From Rhizobiaceae bacterium (GTDB lineage Bacteria > Pseudomonadota > Alphaproteobacteria > Rhizobiales > Rhizobiaceae), in the NCBI GenBank assembly GCA_017643025.1, contig JAEPOG010000004.1, positions 310,001 through 374,000 on the forward strand: DNA of 64,000 nt. The letters are read 5' to 3'. Made by a program: the position numbers and the translations under genes. The notes beneath the pieces are model-generated. The model did not search any database and was not told the origin of the DNA. It was given only the letters and a program-made list of their open reading frames with translations. Shown in pieces: positions 56,437 through 63,888 of this stretch; the first letter of the stretch is position 1; each line of letters opens with the position of its first letter.

Positions 56437-56921
56437 CGGCCGGAGACAAGGCAATCCAGGATCGGCGCGTCGGCAAGGAAACGCCCCCTGCCTCCACCCG
56501 GCCGGACATGTCGTCCATCGTCGGCTACATGCTGCGCCGCGCGCAGCTCTATGTATTCCAGGATTTCATCGAGAGTTTCGCCCGCCTCAAACTGCGGCCG
56601 GCGGAATTTTCAGTCCTCAACCTGATTGCTCAGTCGCCGGGCCAGAAACAGTCCGAGATCGCCGAGCAGCTCGGCATCAAGCGGGCAAACTTCGTTGCGC
56701 TCATGGACGGGCTGGAGCGCCGCGGTCTCGCCGAACGGCGCAAATCGCGCGAGGACAAGCGCTCGCATTCCCTTCACCTCACGCCGGAAGGCGAACGTTT
56801 CGTCGAAAAGATGTTCGGCATCTGGGGCGCGCACGAAAAGCGCATCGTCGAACGCCTCGGCGGAGAAGCGGAACGCGACCAGCTGCTGGAACTATTGGGC
56901 CGGATTGCGAACCAGCGTTAG
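56433..56921 (+). CDS. MarR-family transcriptional regulator
   Basis: A 162-residue winged-helix dimeric repressor: LRPAEFSVLNLIAQSPGQKQSEIAEQLGIKRANFVALMDGLERRGLAERRKSREDKRSHSLHLTPEG carries the recognition helix and the beta wing. It is the last gene of the TRAP operon and converges on the CoA ligase. Related MarR proteins (CouR, FerR, BadR groups) sense aromatic acyl-CoA esters. Shared palindromes before the crotonase/TRAP pair and before the ligase are its likely targets. Confidence 0.9.
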   Translation: MTAGDKAIQDRRVGKETPPASTRPDMSSIVGYMLRRAQLYVFQDFIESFARLKLRPAEFSVLNLIAQSPGQKQSEIAEQLGIKRANFVALMDGLERRGLAERRKSREDKRSHSLHLTPEGERFVEKMFGIWGAHEKRIVERLGGEAERDQLLELLGRIANQR

Positions 56922-56926
56922 CCGGC

Positions 56927-58783
56927 TTACTTTTTCCTCTGCGCCACCAGAACGTGCGCTGGCGACGGCTCGGCATACAAATCCTCAACCAGTTGCGCCC
57001 TCGCCGACATCACAGCCCGCTGGTTGATCGAGCCCTTGTCGGTCACCTCGTTGAGATCGATCGATGGCGGCCGATCGAGCACGATGGCTCGCGCGACGAG
57101 GTTGGAGCTTCCGGTCGACTGCGCCGCCATCGCGTCCAGCCTCTCCTGGAACACCTTACGCAAAGCCGGACTCGCAGCCAGTTCGGCATCGCCGGCATTC
57201 GCCAGTTCTGGCGCAATTTTGCGCGCCGCATCCGCGTCGAGGAACAGCAGCGCGCCGATATGGTTGCGGTCGAGGCCGGTCAGCACGGCGTCACGTACGT
57301 AAGGTGCGAAAGCCTTGACTATGGCGCCGCGCACCGCGCCCATGTTTACCCACGTGCCGGTCGAAAGCTTGAAGTCTTCCGACACGCGCCCATCGAACAG
57401 GAGCCCGCGGTTGGGGTCGTCGGGATCGACGAATTTGAGCGCATCGCCGATCCGGTAGAAGCCCTCCTCATCGAACGACTCGGCCGTCTTGTCTGGCTGG
57501 CGCCAGTAGCCCGGCGTGATGTTCGGGCCACGTAGCCGCAGCTCGAGCTTCTCCTCGTTGGGAACAAGCTTCAGTTCGAGGCCCGGCGCCGGCAAACCGA
57601 CTTCGCCGGGACGATCCACCGGCCAGGTCGTCGTCAGCGCAAAGGGTGCAGTTTCCGTTGAACCGTAGCCGGTGATGATCATCACCTTCTTGCCGGTGGT
57701 CTTGCGGGCAAGATCTTCGAGCGCGTCCCAGACGTGTTGGGCGAGTCCAGCACCAGCATATTGGAGCAGCCCGACCTGGCTGAAAAAGCTCTCTCTCAGC
57801 CGGTCGTTTCGCGCGAGATGCTCGACCAGCATCTCGTAACCTTTCGGCACGTTGAAATAGAGGGTCGGCGCGATCTCCTCGAGGTTGCGAACCGTCTTCG
57901 CGATGCCGGCCGGCGTGGGATTGCCGTCGTCGATGTAAAGCGTCCCGCCATTGTGGATGGCGATGCCGAAATTGTGATTGCCGCCAGCGGTGTGGTTCCA
58001 CGGCAGCCAGTCGACCAGCACCGGCGGCCTGTCCTTCAGAAAGGCCAACGCCTCGGCGATCATCACCTGATTGCAGCAGATCATGCGCTGGGTGTTGATC
58101 ACGCCTTTGGGCATGCCGGTGGAGCCGGACGTGAAGAGGAACTTGGCCACCGTGTCGCCGGTGACGGCGGCATCGGCCTCGTCCACAGCCGATGTAGGCC
58201 TGGTATCAAGGATAGTCTCGAAAGTCGCCGCGCCCGGCAGCATGTCGCGTGCGTTGGCGAGCGCCATGCCCGGCCGCATCACGGCTGCCAGAGCGGGCTC
58301 AAACGGCTTGCCCTCTGCGACAAAGACAAAGCCCGGCGTCAGCAGATTGAAGATATGCTCGAGCTTTGCGTAGTCCTTCGCCACCAGCGAATAGGCCGGC
58401 GAGATCGCGGCGAATGGAATGCCCGCGCGCATCGCGCCCAGCGCCAGTTGCGCATGCTCCAGACTGTTGCCCGAGAGAATCGCAATCGGCCTGTCCGCCG
58501 AAAGCCCAAGATCGATGAGGTATTGAGCAATGGCGCGCGAGCGCTCCCGCGCCATCGCATAGGTAAGGTGCCGCCATTCGCCATCCGGCCCTCTGTCGGC
58601 GAACAGCGTCCGGTCGGGAGCCTTTTCCGCCCACTCATCGAGCCTGTCGGTCAAGGAACGTGGGTAGGGCGGCAGCGCGTCAGGAGAGCAAAGATAGACG
58701 CTGCCGTCGTCTCCCTTGCGGGTCTCGACGGTCAGCGTTCCCATGTTGACGGGCCTCATGCCCGGCAATTCCACGACCGGCAT
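56927..58783 (-). CDS. Feruloyl-CoA synthase-like acid-CoA ligase
   Basis: A 618-residue ANL-superfamily ligase that activates a carboxylic acid with ATP and CoA. The AMP-binding P-loop reads KFLFTSGSTGMPKGV, the ACS motif GYGSTETAPFALT and the hinge region GRVSEDFKLSTGTWVN. The N-terminal ordering (PPYPRSLTDRLDEWAEKAPDRTLFADR) is typical of the feruloyl-CoA synthase group. The ATG at 58783 has GGAGGAG upstream; an in-frame start at 58837 would read through the MarR palindrome. A hydroxycinnamate-like substrate is possible, but the neighbouring genes suggest other acids too. Confidence 0.88.
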   Translation of the reverse strand: MPVVELPGMRPVNMGTLTVETRKGDDGSVYLCSPDALPPYPRSLTDRLDEWAEKAPDRTLFADRGPDGEWRHLTYAMARERSRAIAQYLIDLGLSADRPIAILSGNSLEHAQLALGAMRAGIPFAAISPAYSLVAKDYAKLEHIFNLLTPGFVFVAEGKPFEPALAAVMRPGMALANARDMLPGAATFETILDTRPTSAVDEADAAVTGDTVAKFLFTSGSTGMPKGVINTQRMICCNQVMIAEALAFLKDRPPVLVDWLPWNHTAGGNHNFGIAIHNGGTLYIDDGNPTPAGIAKTVRNLEEIAPTLYFNVPKGYEMLVEHLARNDRLRESFFSQVGLLQYAGAGLAQHVWDALEDLARKTTGKKVMIITGYGSTETAPFALTTTWPVDRPGEVGLPAPGLELKLVPNEEKLELRLRGPNITPGYWRQPDKTAESFDEEGFYRIGDALKFVDPDDPNRGLLFDGRVSEDFKLSTGTWVNMGAVRGAIVKAFAPYVRDAVLTGLDRNHIGALLFLDADAARKIAPELANAGDAELAASPALRKVFQERLDAMAAQSTGSSNLVARAIVLDRPPSIDLNEVTDKGSINQRAVMSARAQLVEDLYAEPSPAHVLVAQRKK

Positions 58784-58797
58784 GGCTCTCCTCCGAT

Positions 58798-58820
58798 TAT
58801 TGTTATTGCATATAACAATA
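58798..58820. promoter_or_regulatory. MarR-type operator before the CoA ligase
   Basis: Perfect 9-bp inverted repeat TATTGTTAT-tgcat-ATAACAATA, 15 bp upstream of the ligase ATG. It is close enough to block the promoter or ribosome access. The same motif with one mismatch per arm lies at 52959-52979. Confidence 0.7.
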
Positions 58821-58858
58821 CAGGCTGAAGCCTTCAAGCGCGCACTGGCGCTCGTGGA

Positions 58859-59725
58859 CTATGATGTTGCTTGCAGCCCGAGAAGGCTTCGCGCTTCGTC
58901 CGGGCTGGCTACGGAACGGCCCGCCTGCTCGGCGCATCTGGCGAGTGCGGCGATCAGTTCGCCATTCCCCTTCGCGCGGCTGCCGTCGGGTAGGTAGAAC
59001 GTGTCTTCCAGACCCGTCCGCAGCATGCCGCCAAGTTCGGCCGCGCGCTGATGCACCGGCCATATCTCCTGCCGCCCGATTAGCGTCGCCTGCCAGCGCG
59101 AGCCTTCAATGATGTAGCGCGGCAGCAGCGCGAGAAGTTCGCCATCCGCCGGCATGCCGGACGCCACGCCCATGACGAAGTTATATTGCGCGGTCGCGGC
59201 CATGCCATTGGCGACATACATGCCGACCGAGCGGACAATGCCGGTGTCGAAACATTCGAACTCCGGCAGCGAGCCGGCCTCGCCCATGGCCTCCAGAAAC
59301 GCCGTGACCTTCTCGACCGGATTGTCGAACAGCATGGGCGGCCACGCCCACTGACCGTCGGCTTTCAGCTTGAGGTAGTTGAGTGAGCCGGCGTTGCAGG
59401 CGGCGATCTCGGGTCGCGTTTCCCTGATGCATGCGACAGGTCCCGAAATGTCCGGACCCGGCGTGCCCGTCGTCTGGTTGATGATGATACCGGGGCAGGT
59501 GTCGCGGATCGCGCCGACAATATCGGCTGCGACCGCCGGTTCCCAGCTCGGCAGGTGGCCCCTGCCCTCGCCTTGTTGCCGGAAGTGGATGTGGACGATC
59601 GCCGCGCCCGCGTCATACGCCTCGCGCGCCGAGGCCGCACATTCGGAAGGCGTCACCGGCACCGCGTGCTGGCGCGGATCGGTCAGCACGCCGTTCAGCG
59701 CGCAGGTGAGGATCGCCTTATCCAT
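58859..59725 (-). CDS. Beta-keto acid cleavage enzyme (BKACE, DUF849 family)
   Basis: A 288-residue TIM-barrel enzyme of the 3-keto-5-aminohexanoate cleavage family. The metal-binding H-x-H is in AAIVHIHFRQQGEG (about residues 44-49), and it also has IIINQTTGTPG and the C-terminal GLEDTFYLPDGSRAKGNGELI. BKACEs split a beta-keto acid with acetyl-CoA into acetoacetate and a new acyl-CoA. It is the fourth gene of the SDR-carboxyltransferase-dehydrogenase operon, 8 bp after the dehydrogenase. The keto acid handled is not known. Confidence 0.9.
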   Translation of the reverse strand: MDKAILTCALNGVLTDPRQHAVPVTPSECAASAREAYDAGAAIVHIHFRQQGEGRGHLPSWEPAVAADIVGAIRDTCPGIIINQTTGTPGPDISGPVACIRETRPEIAACNAGSLNYLKLKADGQWAWPPMLFDNPVEKVTAFLEAMGEAGSLPEFECFDTGIVRSVGMYVANGMAATAQYNFVMGVASGMPADGELLALLPRYIIEGSRWQATLIGRQEIWPVHQRAAELGGMLRTGLEDTFYLPDGSRAKGNGELIAALARCAEQAGRSVASPDEARSLLGLQATS

Positions 59726-59733
59726 CGAACGGA

Positions 59734-60909
59734 CTATTCGGCTGCGGCCGGCTTGCGATTGCTCGTACCCGGCAGCGTGCCTTCCAGCTTGGCGATGATG
59801 CCGAGCATGATCTCATCCGCTCCGGCGCCTATCGAAACCAAACGCGTGTCGCGGAAGGCGCGGCTGACGGGGTTGTCGAAGGTGTAGCCCATGCCGCCCC
59901 AATATTGCAGGCAGCTGTCGGTGATCTCGCGCGCCAACCGCCCGGTCTTCAGCTTCGCCATCGAGGCCAGCCGCGTCACGTCGGCGCCCGCCACATATTG
60001 CTCGATCGCGCTCCAGGTCAGCGCCCGCAGCGCCTCCACCTCGGTACGCAACTCCGCCAGCCGGAAATGCACGACCTGATTGTCCAGGATCGGCTTGCCG
60101 AAGGTCTGGCGGTCGCGCGTGTATTCGATCGTGAGGTCGATCAGCCGGTCGAAGCCCTTGATCGAACTCGCGGCGGAATAGAGCCGCTCCTCCTGGAACT
60201 GCAGCATCTGGAAGGTGAAGCCCATGCCTTCCTGCCCGATGATATTGCGCTTCGGCACGCGCACGTCGTCGAAGAAGAGCTGCGCCGTATCGGACGAGTT
60301 CATGCCGATCTTCTTGATCTTCTGCCGGCTGATGCCCTTCGCGTTCATCGGCACAGCGATCAGCGACTTGTTCTTGTGCACCGGCCCGTCATTGGTGTTG
60401 GCGAGCAAGCAGCACCAGTCGGCCTTCATGCCGTTGGTGATCCACATTTTGGTGCCGCTGATGACGAGATCGTCGCCGTCCGTCCGCGCAGTCGTTTTCA
60501 CCGCCGCAACATCCGACCCGCCGCCGGGCTCGGAAACACCGAGGCACCCGACGACGTCGCCGGCGATCGACGGCGCCAGGAACTCCTTCTTGAGCTCGGC
60601 CGAGCCGAAGCGGTTCAGCGCCGGCGTGCACATGTCGGTATGAACGCCTATTGCCATCGGCACGCCGCCGCATGTCGCGAGGCCGAGTTCCTCCGCCATT
60701 ACCATCGAATAGGAAAAGTCGAGCCCGAGTCCGCCATATTCGGGGTCGTATTTGATGCCGAGCAGGCCGAGATCGCCGAGTTTCTTGAACAGCTCATGGC
60801 TCGGAAACTCCTCGGCGGCTTCCCATTCGTCGGCGTAAGGGTTGATCTCGGTCGCGACGAACTTGGCAACCGTGCGGCGCAGTTCCTCGTGCTCGGCGGT
60901 GAAATGCAT
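59734..60909 (-). CDS. Acyl-CoA dehydrogenase, isovaleryl/citronellyl-CoA type
   Basis: A 391-residue flavoenzyme: N-terminal helical domain (HFTAEHEELRRTVAKFVATEINPYADEW), central GVSEPGGGSDVAAVKT and WITNG FAD/substrate loops, and C-terminal GGMGYTFDNPVSRAFRDTRLVSIGAGADEIM. The usual C-terminal catalytic Glu (YEGT motif) is replaced by GAGA, as in isovaleryl-CoA dehydrogenase, and a Glu at about 241 (FQEERL) occupies the alternative helix-G base position. This suggests a 3-methyl-branched substrate, as for AtuD or IVD. GGAGGA precedes the ATG at 60909; a longer ORF is in the wrong frame of the upstream gene. Confidence 0.9.
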   Translation of the reverse strand: MHFTAEHEELRRTVAKFVATEINPYADEWEAAEEFPSHELFKKLGDLGLLGIKYDPEYGGLGLDFSYSMVMAEELGLATCGGVPMAIGVHTDMCTPALNRFGSAELKKEFLAPSIAGDVVGCLGVSEPGGGSDVAAVKTTARTDGDDLVISGTKMWITNGMKADWCCLLANTNDGPVHKNKSLIAVPMNAKGISRQKIKKIGMNSSDTAQLFFDDVRVPKRNIIGQEGMGFTFQMLQFQEERLYSAASSIKGFDRLIDLTIEYTRDRQTFGKPILDNQVVHFRLAELRTEVEALRALTWSAIEQYVAGADVTRLASMAKLKTGRLAREITDSCLQYWGGMGYTFDNPVSRAFRDTRLVSIGAGADEIMLGIIAKLEGTLPGTSNRKPAAAE

Positions 60910-60920
60910 GTCGTCCTCCC

Positions 60921-62531
60921 TTACATCCGCGACACGCCGAACGTGTTCGGCCTGAGCTTCACCTTCTCGCTTTCGGCGGCGATCCTGAGGCACAGCCCGA
61001 GCACGCTCCGCGTGTCGCGCGGATCGATGATGCCGTCGTCCCACAGCCGTGCGGTAGCAAACAGAGCATCCGACTGGGCGTCGATACCGTCGCGGATGCG
61101 CTTGCTGGTCGCCGCAAGCTTTTCCTCGTCGACTTCGCCTCCGCTGCGCACGGCTTTGCCGCGCTCGACCATCTCCATGACGCGCGCGGCCTGCTCGCCG
61201 CCCATGACGGCGGTACGCGCCGAGGGCCAGGAGAAGATGAAACGCGGTCCGAAACCGCGCCCGCACATGCCGTAATTGCCGGCCCCAAACGAGCCGCCGA
61301 TGACGATGGTGAATTTCGGCACGCGGGCGTTGGCGACAGCCTGGATCATCTTCGAGCCGTGCTTGACAGCACCTTCGCGCTCGGCCTGCGAGCCGATCAT
61401 GTAGCCGGCTGTGTTCTGCAGGAAGACCAGCGGCGTCCCGGCCTGATCGCAAAGCTGTATGAACTGCGCCGCCTTCACCGAACCGGACGGCACGATGGGA
61501 CCATTGTTTGCGAGGACACCGACCTTGTGACCCTCGATCGAAGCGTGCCCGCAGACCATGCCCGGCGCGTACTCGGCCTTGAATTCGAAGAAAGCCGAGC
61601 CGTCGACAATGCGCGCGATCACTTCCTTCGAATCGAATGGACGGCGCTGGTCGGAGGGCACGATGCCCATCAGTTCCTCGGCATCGAACAAAGGCGCCCC
61701 GCATGCCGTGCCGTTCTCAACCTTGTTCCAGTTGAGATTGGCGACGATGTCGCGGCCGATCCCCAGCGCCTCGGCATCGTCCTCGGCGACATACTCTCCG
61801 AGACCGGTGACGCGTCCGTGCAGATCCGCACCGCCGAGCGTCTCATCATCGGCCACCTCGCCGATTGCCGCCTTCACCAACGGTGGGCCTGCGAGAAAAA
61901 TCTTGGTGCGGTTGCGCACCAGTACGATGTAGTCCGACAGCCCGGGCAGATAAGCGCCGCCCGCCGTCGACGAGCCATGCACGATGGCGACCTGCGGAAT
62001 GCCCGCCGCCGACAGTCGAGCCTGGTTGGCAAAGGAGCGTCCGCCTTCAACGAACATCTCGGCTTGGTATAGGAGATTGGCGCCGCCGCTTTCGACCAGA
62101 TAGATCAGCGGCAGCCTGTTATCGAACGCGATCTCGTGCAGCCGCAGCGCCTTCTTCAGCCCGATGGGCGGGATCGTACCGCCCTTGATGCCGCTGTCCG
62201 ACGCCGAGACGATGCAGCGGACGCCGGAAACGACGCCGATGCCGGCGATCGTGCCGCCGCCCATGATGTTGGCCTCGCCGTCATCGTCGTGCATCTGGTA
62301 GCCGGCGAGCTTCGACAGTTCGAGGAAGGGCTGGTCGGGATCAAGCAGCTTCTCGACGCGTTCGCGCGGGAGCAACTGCCCGCGCTTTTCAAACACGTCC
62401 TTCTTGCGCGCGGAATTCTCGCGAACCGCCTGTTCCAGTCCCTGAACACGGGCAAGCTTCTCCGTCATCGAAACGACGTTCTGCATGAACGCCTCGCCGG
62501 TCGTGTCGAGCGCGGAGGAGAGAACCGCCAT
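60921..62531 (-). CDS. Acyl-CoA carboxylase carboxyltransferase (beta) subunit, MccB/AtuC-like
   Basis: A 536-residue carboxyltransferase of the methylcrotonyl/geranyl-CoA carboxylase beta group. Motifs include LLPRERVEKLLDPDQPFLELS, GGGTIAGIGVVSG, ESGGANL, GGAYLPGLSDY and GGSFGAGNYGMCGRGFGPRFIFSWP. It moves a carboxyl group from biotin to the enoyl-CoA and needs an alpha subunit (biotin carboxylase/BCCP), which is not in this window. It overlaps the SDR gene by 1 nt and is followed 11 bp later by the dehydrogenase. Confidence 0.9.
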   Translation of the reverse strand: MAVLSSALDTTGEAFMQNVVSMTEKLARVQGLEQAVRENSARKKDVFEKRGQLLPRERVEKLLDPDQPFLELSKLAGYQMHDDDGEANIMGGGTIAGIGVVSGVRCIVSASDSGIKGGTIPPIGLKKALRLHEIAFDNRLPLIYLVESGGANLLYQAEMFVEGGRSFANQARLSAAGIPQVAIVHGSSTAGGAYLPGLSDYIVLVRNRTKIFLAGPPLVKAAIGEVADDETLGGADLHGRVTGLGEYVAEDDAEALGIGRDIVANLNWNKVENGTACGAPLFDAEELMGIVPSDQRRPFDSKEVIARIVDGSAFFEFKAEYAPGMVCGHASIEGHKVGVLANNGPIVPSGSVKAAQFIQLCDQAGTPLVFLQNTAGYMIGSQAEREGAVKHGSKMIQAVANARVPKFTIVIGGSFGAGNYGMCGRGFGPRFIFSWPSARTAVMGGEQAARVMEMVERGKAVRSGGEVDEEKLAATSKRIRDGIDAQSDALFATARLWDDGIIDPRDTRSVLGLCLRIAAESEKVKLRPNTFGVSRM

Positions 62532-63403
62532 CAGCTGCTCTCCCCGGAAAGCACGTCAGGCATCTTTGCGAGATGAAAGCCGTCGAAGGCTTCAGTGCCA
62601 CGGCCTTTGCCGACCGGGAACAGCGCAGAGCCGAGCGGCGCGCCGCCGTCGATGGGAACAGTGACGCCGGTAACGAAGGACGCAGCCGGTGAAAGCAGGA
62701 AGCAGATAACCGACGACACTTCCGCCTCTGTCGCAAGCCTGCCAAGCGGCACATGGTTCTTCAGTGTCGGGATCAGCGCCTTGGTCATCCCGTCATAGGT
62801 GTCCATGCCGGACGACGCGACCCAGCCCGGCGCAACGCAGTTCACGCGCACACCGGCCGCCGCCCATTCGTATGCGGCTGTTTTGGTGAGATTGACCGTC
62901 CCCGCCCGCGCGGCCCCCGAATGGCCCATGCCGGGCATGCCGCGCCACATGTCGGCCGCCATGTTGACGATGGCGCCGCCATACTCGCGCATCGACTGCT
63001 TGTAGGCCTCGCGCATGACGAGGAAGCCGCCGGTCAGATTGTTAGCGACGACCGCCTCGAATCCCTTCTTCGAGATCGCATCCAGAGGCGAAGGAAACTG
63101 CCCGCCGGCATTGTTGACCAGCCCGTGCAGTTGGCCGTTCTTTTCAATGATCGCCGCGATCGCCGCAGTGACGGCATCCTCGTCGCGGATGTCAAAGGCC
63201 GCCGTTTCCGCCCTGCCTCCTGCCTCGGCAATTTCCGAGGCTACGGCATCCAGCTTGTCCTGCTTGCGCCCAGTGATCACGACATGCGCGCCGAGACTTG
63301 CAAGCTCATGCGCGACGCAGCGGCCGATGCCCGAACCGCCGCCGGTCACGATGTAGGTCTCGCCGGCGAAACAGCCGTCGCGCAGTATGCTCCGATAGCC
63401 CAA
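62531..63403 (-). CDS. Short-chain dehydrogenase/reductase, enoyl-CoA reductase type
   Basis: A 290-residue Rossmann enzyme with cofactor motif TGGGSGIG and NNAGG. The usual catalytic Y-x-x-x-K is absent: the corresponding site reads GHSGAARAGTVNLTK. That H-SGAARAG pattern occurs in peroxisomal trans-2-enoyl-CoA reductase and dienoyl-CoA reductase relatives, as I remember them, so it probably acts on an enoyl- or dienoyl-CoA. It is the first gene of the leftward operon, corresponding in place to atuB of the terpene-utilisation cluster. Confidence 0.87.
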   Translation of the reverse strand: MGYRSILRDGCFAGETYIVTGGGSGIGRCVAHELASLGAHVVITGRKQDKLDAVASEIAEAGGRAETAAFDIRDEDAVTAAIAAIIEKNGQLHGLVNNAGGQFPSPLDAISKKGFEAVVANNLTGGFLVMREAYKQSMREYGGAIVNMAADMWRGMPGMGHSGAARAGTVNLTKTAAYEWAAAGVRVNCVAPGWVASSGMDTYDGMTKALIPTLKNHVPLGRLATEAEVSSVICFLLSPAASFVTGVTVPIDGGAPLGSALFPVGKGRGTEAFDGFHLAKMPDVLSGESS

Positions 63404-63476
63404 AGGCTTCCTCCCGAAGAGCGATTACGGCTGTATTTGTGGGTCGGCCGCAGCGGTCCAAAAACGCTAAATCACG

Positions 63477-63492
63477 TTGACGTAAACGTCAA
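63477..63492. promoter_or_regulatory. Palindrome in the divergent SDR/SCP2 promoter
   Basis: TTGACGT-AA-ACGTCAA, a perfect 7-bp inverted repeat, 73 bp before the SDR start and 89 bp before the SCP2 gene. From memory it resembles operators of the MerR-family LiuR regulators of branched-chain acyl-CoA catabolism. No such regulator is encoded in this window. Confidence 0.5.
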
Positions 63493-63581
63493 TCGACTGC
63501 TAAGCGGGTGCCAACTTCAAGCGGGCCGATGCTCGCTCAATCCACCGGAAACAACCTCCTCGCCCCACACGGAGTATCGAG

Positions 63582-63863
63582 ATGACGCTTCAGGAAATCG
63601 CCGATCAGATCAGCAGCAAGGCATCCGGATCCGGCTTCAGCCGGTCGGTCAAGTTCGACCTCGGCAGCGACGGTTCCATTCTCGTCGATGGCGAGTCAGT
63701 CTCGACCGGCGGCGGCGATGCCGAGTGCACGATCTCGCTGACGAAGGACGACATGGAATCGATCATGTCGGGCGACCTCAACGCCACCTCGGCCTTCATG
63801 CAGGGCAAGCTGAAGGTCGACGGCGACATGTCGGTCGCCATGCAGCTCAGCCAGGTGCTCTGA
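63582..63863 (+). CDS. SCP2 sterol-binding domain protein
   Basis: A 93-residue single-domain protein of the SCP2 (sterol carrier) family: GSDGSILVDGESVSTGGGDAECTISLTKDDMESIMSGDLNATSAFMQGKLKVDGDMSVAMQL. The domain binds hydrophobic acyl-CoA or sterol-like molecules in a tunnel. It is divergent from the SDR-carboxyltransferase operon, and CGGAG precedes the ATG. A co-regulated carrier for a hydrophobic CoA intermediate is a reasonable guess. A terminator follows. Confidence 0.92.
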   Translation: MTLQEIADQISSKASGSGFSRSVKFDLGSDGSILVDGESVSTGGGDAECTISLTKDDMESIMSGDLNATSAFMQGKLKVDGDMSVAMQLSQVL

Positions 63864-63888
63864 GCACCGCAACAAGACGGCAGGCGGA

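Noticed and set aside
59905..61275. 456-residue rightward ORF opposite the dehydrogenase/carboxyltransferase
   Set aside because: It spans two real genes on the other strand and lacks domain features.
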